Source: Geosiphon pyriformis
Lineage: Eukaryota > Glomeromycota > Glomeromycetes > Archaeosporales > Geosiphonaceae
Assembly (NCBI GenBank): GCA_016748015.1
Contig: JAAOMT010000543.1
Location: forward strand, 434,001-498,000
DNA: 64,000 nt
Direction of reading: 5' to 3'
The notes below the pieces were generated by a model, which was given only the letters and a program-made list of their open reading frames with translations, was not told the origin of the DNA and did not search any database. Made by a program: the position numbers and the translations under genes. This document shows positions 23,498-37,206 of this stretch, piece after piece (the stretch's first letter is position 1; the number at the start of each line of letters is the position of its first letter).

Positions 23498-26219
23498 GTC
23501 AAAATTTTTTAAATTATCTATTATTGTATAAACAATTACTCTTTTTTAACACAAAAAAACTGAAATTATTTTATAGTACACAACCAAAACAATTTAATAT
23601 ACATTGAATTTAATTTATTTTTATCCTGTTTTATTTGTTTTTCAATTAAAAAATAGTTTAATCAAAAGTTTCAAGATTTTTAAAATTGGTTTTTAGTCAA
23701 ATATTTAGCTGAAACTTATTTTACATATATTGTTTATTTTATTAACCAAGTATATTTTAGAAAAAGATTTAAAGCAAGAAATAATTACATTAATTAATTA
23801 ATATTCTCAGTTATTTTTAGTCAATTTTTTTTTGAATTTAATAATTTAAATTAGCAGATCCATAATTGAATAACTATCTATTAACAGCTTAAAACACTTT
23901 TAAAAACAGAAAACAAAGAAAGCTATTAAACAGTCTTTGTTTTTGAATTTTATTAAATAATTCAAACTTCTTATCTTAAATACCAACTTTTATCATAGCA
24001 CAAAATATAGTTTAAAATAGAGCAAATATATTATTAATACTTTAAATATTAAAACTGTTTTAAGTTATCAAAACATAAGTTTTTTATTTTTATTTTAAGA
24101 AAACTTTTAAGATTTTATAAAATAGCTTTAAGATTTTAAAAGAGCTATTACAACAAACTAATATAACAATAATTACAAGCTTCAAATAATTAAAAAATAT
24201 TTTCAAAAATTTTTATTACATAGTTTATTTAAAAATTAATAATGAAACTGTTTAACAAATAGTTTAATAATCATCTGAAAATATTAAATAAAATACAACT
24301 TACTTTACTACTTAATTTAAAAAAAAATTTGTACTATAATATTAATATTTAAATAAAAAATAAATTGAAAAAAAAGTACAAGATTTAAAAAAAATAATTA
24401 CCAAATATGTCAAAGCAATTTAAAAATTAATAAAATAAATTAATTTAAAAAGAAATTAAATAAAAAAACAAAAAATATATTCATTTACCAAAAGATTAAA
24501 AACAGATTTATTTTATGCTATATGATTTTTTTTACTATTAAAAATAATTTAACTTTAAATACAATTATAGAAATAGCACAGCAAATAGAAAATAATTAAT
24601 GAATACACTTAGAAAATATGATTTTTTTTCTAATAGCTATACTTATTTTTACTTTTTTTTCTCAATTGGTTATTATTTTTTTTACTCTTTATGTTTAAAA
24701 CTCTAATAAATAATTAATAAATAGATTAATAGTAAATTTTATTTGACTTTTAGAACTAAAACAAGAACAGTACAAAAAAACCAAAGATTTTTAAGACTTT
24801 AATACCAACTTTAATATAATTAATTACAATAGTTTTAATATAATCTAAAACCTAAAAATTAAAATTTTCTTATTTGTTATTAATATAAAAATACTGGTTA
24901 TATAACATGAAATTATAATAATTTTCTGATGTTTTTTTTTTAATTTTAAAAAACAATAATCAGTTAATTAATAAAAACAATATTTAATTCTTAATTTAAA
25001 TACTAATTAAATCTATATTAATTTCTTTGAAAAAAATTTTTTAATTAAAGTTACAAAATATTAATCTTTAAACTAAGAAGCATATTTTTTAAGAATAAAA
25101 GTATAATTTAATAAGAAAAAAAATTTTTATTTAAATTTAATTAATAATAACATAGAAATATAAAAAAATAACAGCAAGCTATTAAGTCATACTAGATCCA
25201 AAAAATAAAAAATAAAATTTAATTTGGATTTTAATACTATTGTTTTAATATTTAACAACAAGAATAAAACCTTAAAATTAAAAATATTCAAAAACTTACC
25301 AAAATTAAAACTGCTAAAAATTGTTTAAAAATTAGATTTTTATTTAATTATAAAAAATTTAATAGAAATATCTATTTTTATTATTTTATTTTAACTTATA
25401 ATACATTTACAGTTTTAAAAAAATCTTGAAAAGTTATTAATTTTTAAAAAAAACAACTAAAAACCAATAAATACTTTTAACAAAAATATTAACTCTTAAT
25501 AATAATATTACTTTTTTTATTTATAAAGCTTAAATTACTAAGTATTTTATAAATCTAATATTAAATAGTAGCTTATTAATTAATATTATTATTCAACATT
25601 TTTTAGACACAATTAAAAAAAAAATTAATGAACTATCAATTAGATTTATGATTAATATTTATGAAAACAAAAAAAATTTAAGAATTATTAAAACTATTCT
25701 TATTTAAATTAAAAAGTTTGTATTGAAACTGATATAAAAATATTAAAAGTAAAAGATTATACTATAATTATTAAAAATAAATGACTAAAAAAAGCAAAAA
25801 TTTTTTTAAATTATAAATTTTATAAATTTATAATTTAAAATAAGGCCCAATCAATTGTGATTAAATGCTATTATTGAATTGTTTCTTCTGCTATAATTCA
25901 ACAATAACAACAGCAAAACAGCAATAATAATAATTTTAATAATTCTAAAGATTTTAAAAAAGAAAAAAAAAAGTTAAATAAACTTTTATTATATTTAATA
26001 ATAATAAAAAACTTTTAAACAACATACAAATCAATAGTAAAAAATTAATTATTAATAAACTTATTTATTGGCCATATTATAATATGTTCAAAAAAATATT
26101 TAGATAACAACCTAAAAAAAAAGCAAATAAAACTATTAATAACATAATTTTTGTTTTTAATATAAATACAACTATTTTTTTTTCTTTTTTAAATAATAAA
26201 TATAAATCATGTTTATTTT

Positions 26220-27229
26220 TTTTCAAGAATTGGAAACCAATTAGTCTAATTCTTAATGAGAAAATTAAAACTGTAGAAAAATTATTTGAAAAAAAAAGTA
26301 TTTAAAATCCAATTTATAATAATTAAGCAAAAAAAATTCAGTAAAAATAACCAAAAAATTGATATTAAAAATCTGTTAACTCGAAATAAATTAATAATAT
26401 TAAAAAAAAACATCTTGGTTGAACAAATTTTGGTAAATAGAAATGAATTTTCCCAGCAAAAAAAACTATATTTATTACAAAATATAAAACTTATGAGTTT
26501 ATAAGAATATCTTTTGAATTAACAAATATTCTACCAATATTTTAAAAATTAATAGATAAAGTATTCAAATTAAAACATCAAAAATTTATTTCTGTGTATT
26601 TTAATAATATAATTGTATACTTAAAAACTTAAAATAAACATTTAAAACATCTTTAAAATGTTTTTAATCTTCTAAAAAATACTAGACTTAAAATCAATTT
26701 TTAAAAAACAGTCTATTCAGTTTTTAGGTTATTTTATAATAAAAGATAAAATTTTTTCAGATCTAACCAAAGTTGGAAAAATATAAAAGCTTAGACAATT
26801 AATATATATTTATGAACTATAATCTTTTTTTGCATTAATTTTATATTATTAAAAGTTTATTAGAGATTTTTTTAATATTATACATCTGTTTAATTAGCTT
26901 CTAAAAAAAATATCAATTATTATTGAAGTATTTTTCAACAAAAAATATTCAAAACTCTTAAAAAAAACTAATTACTAAACCAATCTTAAAACAACCAAAT
27001 TTTGACAAGCTATTTATTCTTTATATTAATATTTTTAATGTTTTTTTTAGTATTACAAAAAAAAAATTAAGTTATAATCTATGATAATAAAACTTTATAA
27101 AAAGCAGAAAAAAATTATATAACAACTGAAAAAAATGCTTAGCAATAGTATATTCTACTAATTATTGGAATAAGTATCTTATAAAAAAAAATTTAATATA
27201 TACACTAATTATCAAGCTTTAAATTAATT
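26220..27229 (+). pseudogene. Gypsy reverse transcriptase and RNase H remnant (5' part of pol)
   Basis: Reading through stops on the plus strand recovers family motifs. KTYEFIRISFELTN (from about 26487) corresponds to the usual YGxYEFxxMPFGLTN. VYFNNIIVYLKT (26594-26629) corresponds to VYLDDIxVYSKT, with both catalytic Asp codons changed GAT to AAT (26603-26608). FDKLFILYINIFN (about 27000) corresponds to the RNase H start FDKPFILYTDASN, again Asp to Asn. The text ends at the QALN codons, exactly where the LINE interrupts. Reverse transcription is impossible for this copy. Confidence 0.88.
27218..27229. repeat. Target-site duplication of the LINE, left copy
   Basis: TTTAAATTAATT, identical to 34120-34131. 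Lies directly against the A-rich 3' tail of the LINE. Confidence 0.85.
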
Positions 27230-27362
27230 TTTTTTTATTTATTTATTTAACAAGTAAGGTCCAAATACGACCTAGTGCTATACATCATACAAATGATCTA
27301 AACTAGGTGTGAATCATGCGCTTTCTACACGTGACCAGCCACTTGGGCCAGTCAGGACTACA

Positions 27363-30300
27363 CTATACATCTATATGCACAGAAACCAAATCTCTAATAC
27401 CTGAAAAAAATGGACAAAACCTATGAAACCCGAAACCAACTCCAAAAGCCTCAGCCACTCCCAGCAATCTAACCACACCAGCCGAAAACACCTTAGACAA
27501 ACCAGAAACTGAAACAAGAGTTGAGTCATCATGTGGAATCAGACTGCACTTTTCCATAAACACTTGGTATCTGGTGCAGACCAACTAAATGTCGTCCCAA
27601 AATGCAAGACAGAACTCACAATCTTTTTAGTACCCTCATCAGAATCATTAAAAACCAAGACAGACTTACGAAACCACTTATCGAAAACAAAGCCTTTACA
27701 CAGAGCAACACCAATTCCAACCTCAGAAACACAAGAAGCCAAAGCCTGTAAGACACAAGAAGAAGAATGAGACAGGCCAGAAAGAGCCTTCCAAGCTGAA
27801 GCATGAGCGCCCAACAAACAAGCACAACCAATGGCATCCTGAGGACACGAAAAGACGTGATCCGAGGTCTCAACATCACCACAGAACAGACAGACCACAC
27901 TGGGGTATCTCCTATCATACAAACACTTGCACACAGCAACAAGAAGCCGATGATGGAGAGCCTTCATAAAGTAAGTACGACAGCTAGCTGTGTGCATGCT
28001 GGTAAAACTGGATGCCAAGTGAGAATTGGTGCCACACTATAGAAGACTTAGACCAATTAATATCAATGCGCAACCTATTATCCATGACATGAAAACCCAC
28101 TCCGACTTCCCAACAAGCTCAATGGACTGACTGGAAAACATCACGAACAAAGTGTCTAGAATTACCAGAAACTGTCATACCACCAGCACACAGAAAACAT
28201 TTACTGACCAAATGAGGTAGGCGCCAAGCAGAGAGAGCAGCATCTTTAGCAAGTGCATCAGCACAATCATTGCCTGAGACACCTGAATGACCCTTCACCT
28301 TGACCCAATTCACATCCAAATTCTTCTGACAAATAACAGTAGTAATGTGATGATGCTCAATCCAACAGCGGTTCCTGAAATCCAGACAAGCCAACAATAA
28401 TTCCAACCTACACGCATCTAAAGCAGCTTGGCTATCCAAGAACAAGTCAACCAAACGAGAAAAAAGAACACACTCAAGGGCCAAAGCTATGGCTTGCAGC
28501 TCCGTCAAAGTAGAAGAAACCAAACCAGACACCCTAACACCCAAATCCAAGTTAATGTCCTTAAAAAAAACAGCAGCATCCGCCCTCACATCAACAGAGC
28601 CCAGACCAAAAAGAGATCTATCCATATACACAGAAAGGTGGGCAGCTCCAATGGTCGGCAAAGCATCACAAACCACACCAAAATCATAAAAAAGATGAAT
28701 GTTAGACACAGCATGATCATCTGCCAAAGAGGAACTTGAGGAGAGAGATACAACACTACCAAGAAAGTGAATGGAGAGATCAAACCAGAAAGGGACTGGG
28801 CCACGAGGGTCCAGCCTCTTCCAATGCTTGAAGGTTCTCCAACTAAAAACATCACCATTACAGTCATGAAGCTGTTCCACGAAAGCAATCCCATAACACC
28901 TGAGTGAAGAGACACACTTGAAAAAACAGGAATCACCTAAAACCAAAGACATAAGAGTACCATACCGACGACGAAAAGCACAAGCCAGAGGGCCCCCCAA
29001 AGACAAATCACACCCGGAAAAAATACGGACCACACCAGCCAAAAAATTATTTGAAGGACTAACACCAACACGAACCGGAAACAGTAAGGGATGATGAAAA
29101 CACTAGCTGAAAACCTGGAGGTCATGAAACCTATGTGAAAACAAGCGATCCAAGACACCAGTGGAATTTGCAAAAGCAATAACAGAGGCCAATTTACTCT
29201 CAGCCTGGATTTGTTTGAAAGTCTTTAGATTGTACAGAGAGGGATGATGAAGAGCATTACTGGGGAAATCACGTGGCAACCCAGACTTGGACTTAAAGAT
29301 CTTGTGTACTAATGTGTCCCATTTACTACAAACACTCAAAGAAATGAAACTGAACTGAGTCTTGTAGCTAATGATAGGGAAAAGAACCGCAGACACCAAA
29401 TATGCACACTGTTTGTCCGAAATTGCCTTCCTCAAAACAAGATTTACAAAAAACCGTACATCAGCCTGAGCTTTAGCCAAGCTAGACTTCGAAAAACCCC
29501 CAGAAGACAAAAAAATACCCAAATAGCGATGAGATTCCTCTTTCCTGGCGATGGAAATAGGCGCACCACTGATAGTTAAATGAGGGTCTAACACCCGACA
29601 GTTGATAGGGATGGCCACCATCTTGTCGTTATTCACAGAAATGTCATTGAACCTGAAAAACTTACTAGCAATATCCAGAATGTGTTGTGTAGCAGCCTGG
29701 CTGCTACCAATCCAAATAGTATCATCGATGAAAGCACCAGCAGCGAGAAACAAAGTCAATCCAGCACGAGAATCTACTTGGCCTGTTTTAGAAACATAAT
29801 AAGAATTCAACCTGTAGCTCTATACACTCTCCTGCCTCTTGACCTTGCACAAAAGTGAATCATAAAAAATACACCAGAGAAGAGGCGAGAAAACTTCACC
29901 CTGATCCAGACCATCATGGACACAATACTCATCAGTTAAACCAAAGTCAGTCATCACTCTGTTGACGCGACCATTGTGAATACTGCCAAAAAATCTAATA
30001 AACCTGTCACATATTTTGATCCTGATCAAACTCCTCTTAAGATGTTCTTAGCCAACTGAGTCATAAGCCTTGTGCATGTCCTGTAAAACCAGCCAAAGTT
30101 CACGGTTCTTCTCCAAGACATCCTCAACCACAGAACTGACAGCAAAAATGGGAGACTGCATCGTCATACCTTTCAAAACCAAAAAATTGTCTCCACGAAG
30201 AACATCAAAAGTGCCGCAAGCCAAAAAGATCCTATCTGAAAAGATCTTGGAGAGAATCTTGCAGGCCATTTCAATTAAAGCTATAGGATGGGTGTTCGTG

Positions 30301-32075
30301 AGAACTCTCTCTCATTCATATGGTTTAGGAATTATTGAGACCCAAGCTTCCCTCCAAGGCCCAGGAACCAACTCGCCAACCAGACATAAATTCAAAAGCA
30401 CCAAAAGCATATTCAAAATAGATTTGTCACAATGTTTCTACAATTCATTGGAGATATCAGAAAGACCAGCCGCTTTTCCATCAGGAAGATCTTTAACAAC
30501 AGTTGACAACTCATCAAAACTGATCGAGCACATGACATCAAAGAAAACACCATCGAACATGTAATCCAGAGGCCGAAATTGACAAACCCAATTCTCAGAG
30601 AAGTCAGACACCACCTCACGTTTTCTGGTCCATCCCTCCATAATTTCGTCCACCTTGGACTTAACCAAATCGGGCTCCAAAATCAACTCTTCTTCTATAA
30701 TCAGATGATCTAGAACCATCTTGCAAAAAGAATGCTCCAAAACACTTCTAATGGTATGACTCTTGTTCAACTCAAAACTCTCCATTCTCTTACCAATAGC
30801 CTGCTTGATTGAAGATTCTTTAGCATGCTTGGATTCCAAAAATTTCAAAGAGCGGTACGATTTTCTTGCTTTGGCTAGCACAGAACAAATAATATCAAAA
30901 TTAGAACTTGAAAGAAACAGAAACTTAACCTCCGATGCACCAGAAGAGTCGAGTTTGTGCCAGACCTCCAACAAAGAAGCAAAACCATAACTCGAAGCCA
31001 AACGCGAGGCCTTAACCAACTTAGAAACCAGCAGCTCCAGTTTGTAAAACCTAAAAGAAGTCCTGGTAAACACGCCGTCAAAACCTTTGAACCATTTTTT
31101 CTTGAATGTACCATCCGCTAAAAGAACCATGATCTTGCGAACAATGTCTCACATAGTGTCCACATCTGAAAACCTTACTGCCACTTCAAAAGCATCTGAG
31201 AACATAAAGGCATTGGCAGCTGAAGCATCCTTGAACTCCAACTACCTAGCATCATTGGCACCTTTGACATCAAACTTCCAATGATCCCTATTCGCCTGCT
31301 TGCGAAGAGAAATCAAGCACGTATCCAAGAGCCCGCCCAAACCCAAATCCACTGAAACAGCTCGATGGTCTGTGTCAAAATGCTCATTGACATTCAAAAC
31401 TTTATGATGCACTATCGCATTGACAAGACACGAGGAGACAAACACATAATCAATTACTTTTGTAACACCCCTAGAATTTTTCCAAGTGGACGTTTTCGCA
31501 GCTGGACTACCAACTAAAGAATTGACCAGACCCAAATCAAAGCATCTTTTGAAACTTGCACTTTTATGAGAACCGTTTTCATTAAAATCACCCCCAAGAA
31601 TGATGAAAGAAGATTCATTAACAGCCTTTACAATAAGAGAGTTAATCTCATCAGCCTGGGAAAACCGCACCACTGAAGAAGCACCAGCATAGAGCCTTAG
31701 AATTGACACCAAAAGCTTATTCTTGAAAAGCAATCTAACAGACAAGAGCCGGCCAGGCACTTCAGAAACTCTGCACACATGTCTTGCCAAAGAAGAGTCC
31801 ATAACAACCGCCACACCAGCACCCAGATAACCAGAATCCAAACCAGAGGAAAACACCCGAACACCATCAAACTTGTTGGCAATCCAGAGACGAACCCTAT
31901 TCTTCAACTTTGTCTCAGTAAAAATAGAAACCAAATTTCCCATGTCCTTGTGCCAATGAACTATATCTTCTTGTTTCGCAGGAATGTTCATGCCTCGAAC
32001 ATTACACGTAGCAATCTTCCAAATAAAACTGGTTATTGAGAAGATGAGAGAACCGAAAAACCCAAACCAGAACAC
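27363..32075 (-). pseudogene. LINE ORF2: endonuclease, reverse transcriptase, RNase H
   Basis: About 1570 codons. The APE endonuclease comes first (CNVRGM, TETKL, GGDFNE, DYVF, DTDHRAV). The reverse transcriptase follows, with QDMHKAYDS and the catalytic GAFIDDT, whose two Asp codons are 29721-29726. RNase H follows with YMDRS, TELQAIA, FLDSQAALD and GNDCADALA, all acidic residues present. Near the C-terminus is a zinc-finger-like CLFCGDVETSDHVFSC. Premature stops lie near 31242, 31148, 30435, 30290, 30046, 29820, 29102 and 28119. All fit simple C to T or G to A changes from Gln, Arg or Trp codons. A one-base shift near 28035 is undone by another near 27560. Confidence 0.9.
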
Positions 32076-33997
32076 AACATATCCAGTCTTGTCAACACTG
32101 AGCTGACTGATGCATCCAAAGCCATCAACTTTGACTCCAAACCACCAATCTTGGCAGTTAGAACCTTCGAACTACTGGAACCAAAATCAGGATTGGCATC
32201 ATCAATGGTAGGGCAAAGAGAAGGAGAGGCCACCAATAGAACGTCCAGTGTCATATCCAAATCCATGCATGAGGCCAGGGAAGCAGATGCAATGAGATGA
32301 GAGGCTAGAGAAGAAGACTCCGAAGATACTACCTCAACACAACTCAGCTTCTTCACAATGGCAGAAACTCAGTCTGCCAAAAGCTCCAAAGAGTGTTTCA
32401 AAATTGCCAACCAACTGCACAAATCAGAGATATCAGAAGGGGAGGATTCTACCGAGGCAGAACCTGCACCAAAACTAGCACCAACAGAAAAAGGACCCGA
32501 AGAAACCACACGAAAGGAAGTGCCACTAGCAACTTGGGCCCATGTCTTGCCACCAAAGGAAACTGGGTGAGTGATAGGAGCCTGTTTCTTCCTATATACA
32601 TTAGCCAGACAAACCCAATCCTGAAAAGTTACCACCTGCTTACTGCAAGCACCAGAATTCCCACCCATAGAACAAACATCAGAAACATGACCGAATTGTT
32701 TACATACTGCACAACAGGTCAAAGATAGACCAGCCCAATGCAAATTCACACCTTTGAAAACCAGAACCAAACCAATAGCAGCCAACTTGGATGCCTCACT
32801 CTCAAAACAGATCACAACACACTGATCACGAATATATGAAGATGAATTACGGTCAATAAAACAAGTTTTCCCACCATAGGCCTCCACCAATGCAGACAAA
32901 TCATGAGCAGTGGTGCCAACTGGAAGAGTGTAAAGCAACGCCCGATACTAATCTCTAGATACCCACATTTGTTTATCAACATTTGCCTTTGCCATGCAAA
33001 CAAAATTTTTTCCCATAAGCACAGACCATCTAGCCGCAACCAAATCAGCTATCTCAGATAATTCATATTCCACTAGGGCCTTTTGCCAAAGACCAATAAG
33101 CTGCACTTTGATTGAAATAATCTTGCCAAACTTGGAGAACACTGCCTCAATCGCCGATTTGGGAAGATCCACTGGGATTTCCTTGATGATCACCCCCTGA
33201 TCTGAACGGCTGTTTACTTTTCTTAGATTATTATTTACCAAAATTTTTTCACTGATTGCCATTTCCCTTGCCTTAATCAAATTTTTTTCAGATGTAAATG
33301 ATGACCTTATTATTCCTGGAAATTTTGAGGGAGTCGAAGCCTCCCCAAAACCATCAACTTGATAAAAAATTTTTTTCACACAAATCAACTTATCACTAAC
33401 AGTTTTTTCAGGAACAGCAGAAAGTTCAATATCCAATGCAAAAGATTTCACCGAAATAAAACTTCGAATCTCCCGATCACGTGACACAACTGGCAGCAAC
33501 TGATTGGATTCATTGAACGTGCGAGGAGGGAGTTCCAAAACGTCGCCAGCACCACCCACATCAACGATAAAAAGCTGCTTAGGCAGGTGTTCAAATACGT
33601 ATGTTCTCGTTTTCAAAACCTTTGGCGTAGCATTACCCATTAGTTCGTCATCCCCGGAAGCATCGGAATTGACATAGCTCGTTTCTTCCACAATTGTGTT
33701 CTTCATGTTCTTAACATCAGAAGTCCTGCCAACACTTGATTCCTCGCTGTCCATTTTACTACCCCAAGATTTCTTCCAGTCATCAATGTCATTATGTAGC
33801 ATGTCCACAGGCAGAGGGCCAGCCGATGAATCCACAACAACACCAGAATTATCAGGTTTCTTCGCTTTCTTGTAAGATGGACCACAAGTGTAAACACTCT
33901 CAACACATGCTTTTTTTTTAGTGCCAGAACGGGTCCCCATACCAGCCAAACCAGATGCTGACCCACCAGCAGAAGAGCCTACTGGATCCATTGTCAC
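32033..33997 (-). pseudogene. LINE ORF1: RNA-binding protein with RRM-like and CCHC domains
   Basis: About 655 codons starting MTMDPVGSSAGG. An RRM-like segment lies near residues 265-340 (GVIIKEIPVDLP...GKIISIKVQLIGLW). A zinc knuckle CCAVCKQFGHVSDVC follows in the second half, then Ser-rich sequence. ORF1 proteins of this type bind the element RNA and form the retrotransposition particle. Two premature stops break it: TAG near 32948 (Gln codon CAG) and TGA near 32367 (Arg codon CGA). Confidence 0.85.
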
Positions 33998-34119
33998 GAA
34001 CAGAGGTGTATGTAAAGAAATAACTGAAGAGAACAGAAGGGAATAAGGGAAAAGGAAGATATTTTTTTGACTACTCTATGCTCTCGTTATGGTCAGGAGA
34101 TCAACAAAAGAAAGAGTTA

Positions 34120-34131
34120 TTTAAATTAATT
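34120..34131. repeat. Target-site duplication of the LINE, right copy
   Basis: TTTAAATTAATT directly after the 5' end of the LINE. With the element removed, the gypsy frame reads QALN, stop, LKN, matching HQALKWLKN of intact elements. Confidence 0.85.
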
Positions 34132-35060
34132 AAAAAACAAAAAAAAAACTAGATGATAAAAAGCTTTCTTATTAGATTATTTATTTAGATAAATTTGAAT
34201 TTAATATTAAATACTAAAAAAAAACAATTAAAATACAAATATTCTATTCTAATTGATTATCTAGTAAAAACTAATTATCAAACCAATCAAATTAATTATT
34301 AGTAAAACATTAACTAAACAAATAACAAATAAATTTGGAAAACTATTTAGTGCTTATTAAATTTTTGGGTAAAAAACAATATTTATTAAAATATAATTAA
34401 AAGCAAAAAAAATTTTTTAAAAATAATCAAATAAAAATTTGATTTGACAAAATTAATTATATTAAAAAACTAAAAAAATCTTGATTAACCACAAAGAGTT
34501 ATTTAATTTGAGGAAAAAAATTGTAATATACAATTTATATACTAATTTTTTAGCAAAATATTTTAAAAAAACAAAAATTATTCAAAAAACATTAGGAAGA
34601 TATTATTGGCCAATATTAGAAAAAAATAAAATAGAATATATTAAAACATATAATACCTGTTAAAAAAAAAGGAGCATTTATTTTATATCTGTTGGTCAAT
34701 TTTTTAACAAAATTAAAATTAATATTGTTAAATTTTTAATAGTAATTCTTAATAAAAATAAATATATTATAACAGAAATTGATTATTTAACAAAATACAT
34801 AAAAACCAAAGTAATATTAAATTAAACAGCTACTTTAATTGCCAATTTTATCTATAAAAAAATCATATATAGACATAGATGTCTTTAAAAACTATTTTTA
34901 AATAGAAAAAAACTTTTTTTAGCTTTTTGATAAAAAAACTATTAAAGAAACTTGAAATACATTACAAACTTTTTTTTTTATTATCCATAGACTAATGAAT
35001 TAAAAAAATATTTCAATTAAAGACTTTGTAAAACTTTAGCAAAAATCAGTAAAAAAACAA
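34132..35060 (+). pseudogene. Gypsy RNase H end and integrase remnant (3' part of pol)
   Basis: Continuation of the gypsy pol after the LINE. The zinc-binding end reads TLGRYYWPILEKNKIEYIKT then YNTC (about 34585-34660). The core reads VGQFFNKIKINIVKFL, equivalent to VGQPFDRVGIDIVGPL with the first catalytic Asp changed to Asn. IITEIDYLTKYIKTKV follows, then YYP, stop, TNELKKYFN and LCKTLAKI (about 34975-35045), equivalent to YHPQTNGLVERFN with the catalytic Glu changed to Lys. Inactive. Confidence 0.88.
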
Positions 35061-37206
35061 ATTTATAAAACAAAATTTTATTTTTAACTCTCTTTGTTTA
35101 TAGAATAGTAAATTATAATATAACTTATTACGAATTCTTTTACTTATTTTATTGACATATAACAATATTATTTATTAAAATTAATATCAAAACAATATTC
35201 TTTGAAAAAATAACTGAACTTAATTATAAAAATATTTTGCAATAATAACTTGAAATAATTTTAAATACTTTAGTAAAAGCACAATATTACCAGCCAAAAT
35301 TTGAGATATTATTTAGCATAAAATTATTTCTATAATTTTTATTATAAATTAGCATATTATTATTTTAATTTATTACTTATTACCTCATCAAATTATCTGA
35401 ATTATTATTTAATTAATAATGTAATTTGTACAGAAAACAAATATAATTAAATTGTAATAATCAAATTATATAATATCCTAAACTATGTAATATTTAGAAT
35501 TTATTAAAATAATTTATAGTTTGTAAAAATAACTTGTAGTTCAATAAAATATATTAATTTACCAAAATATTAAAAAAAATGCTAGATTATAAAATAGTAT
35601 TACAACAAGTTATATAAAAAAAGAGCTTTTTTTTCAAAAAAATATATCTATTTTAGCTTAAAATATTTTTTTAGAATCAATTTTACCTTAAAATCAACAC
35701 AGTTTCTATAAATCAATTTAATAAAAATTATCTTGAAATTACGAAATCTTTAAGTATCAAATACTTAAAATTAATTCTTTAAAACTAATATTTTAAAATT
35801 AATTAGCGACCAATTTTAGTAATTATTAGTAACTTTCAGATCTAAATCTGAAATAACTTTCTTAATATATTTCTTATTTTTTTTTCTTTAGTTTATTTTT
35901 ATTTTTTTTAATTTTTATTATATTATTGAATAGTCTACAATCAAAATTTTTTGTAGAATAGTTGACTTTTATAACAAAGTAACTACATATTATTTGAAAG
36001 AATTTATAAACAAAATTTTTTGTAAAAAAATTGACTTTTATTACAAAGTAACTATATAAGTAATTGGCATAAAATTGGCTATTTCATTGTAAATCCAACA
36101 ACATATATAGTCTAAAATATAAAGAGATACTTTGAAAAAAAAATTGGCTTATTAAATGTTCACTAGCTTTCATTAATAGCAGAATTAACAATAAAAAAAG
36201 CATTAATATTCTTAAAAAAAGAGTAAAAAAAACTTAAATAACAACAAATAATTGGTTATAAAAAGATAAAAACTTTCTAAAAAAACTCAAAAAAAAACAT
36301 ATAAAATACTTTTTTTAAGTATTAATAACTTAATTTTTAAATACAAATTAGATTAAAACAACATTTTTGGTAACAAATTTTCAAGTTAATAGGAAAAATT
36401 ATTTATAATTAACAAAGTTCTAAATAATAGATCTTATATTTACAAAATCAAAATAGAATAATATTCAATAATTGATCTGTTTATAATACACGAATCAAAA
36501 AGTATTACAAAAAAACTAATTGGCAATTAGTTATTGTAATATTTACAATATCTATTAGTAAAACATTAAAATAATTATAAGAAGAGTTATTCTAGTTTTA
36601 AAATAAACATATTTTTAATTAAGACGAAAAAATATTTCTTTATTAAATATTCAAAATGTTCTTTTTACTATTTACAACTATTAAATAAAAAATTACTTAA
36701 ATACTTTATTTACTATCAAAAAACAAATAATAATCGAAAATAAAATTGGAGTATATTCTATTATTAACTTCCAAAAAACTGTTATAAAAAGACAGAAAAT
36801 TAGTAGTAAATTAGAAAAATATATGCTTAAATATATAATTGCCAAAATACTTAATTTTTTTAACATAATTAGAAGAAAAATAAACAAAATATTATTCATA
36901 AACAAGAGATTGTCATATAAAAAACAACTTAAACAGTATAAAAAACTTGGTAAATTTATAGAAAATATAAAGCTTTTGAAGAAAACAACTTCAAAAATCC
37001 AGAAAAAATTTTTGAACATTGTATATTTAGATGTTTTAAGAGTTTTAACTATTATAAAAAGTGCCAAAACACTCATATAAAAGTTTGGTCTTTTGGATTT
37101 AAAACTAATATTGTCTTAGCTTTTTTATATATTTTTAACCAAGGATTTTAAAAAATTAATCAACTTTAAAATAAAAATCTCAAAACTTTTCTTATATAAT
37201 TTTATT
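35060..37206 (+). other. Gypsy 3' interior, unreadable
   Basis: A/T-saturated sequence between the integrase remnant and the 3' LTR. Overlapping ORFs at 36693-37080 on both strands are low-complexity Lys/Ile/Phe runs and are not assigned. Confidence 0.5.

Larger units (their letters stand above)
27230..34119 (-). mobile_element. LINE retrotransposon with APE endonuclease, RT and RNase H
   Basis: Non-LTR element on the minus strand, 5' end near 34119 and 3' end at 27230. It has two overlapping ORFs and an A-rich tail (about 27230-27253, read as AAATAAATAAATAAAAAAAA on its own strand). It is flanked by TTTAAATTAATT at 27218-27229 and at 34120-34131, a 12-bp target-site duplication. APE endonuclease plus RNase H places it in the I/Tad-like group; the exact clade needs phylogeny. 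It has scattered premature stops, so it is dead, but it is far better preserved than its host element. Confidence 0.93.

Noticed and set aside
25840-25930. Possible gag zinc knuckle in the gypsy element
   Set aside because: Only a single Cys-like codon cluster remains and the Cys/His spacing cannot be recovered.
28428-33921. Plus-strand ORFs across the LINE
   Set aside because: Antisense shadows of the LINE ORFs; they carry no domain, while the minus strand reads continuous known motifs.
36693-37080. Overlapping ORFs of 85 and 127 codons near the 3' LTR, possible chromodomain
   Set aside because: Low-complexity Lys/Ile/Phe composition; no chromodomain residues could be aligned.
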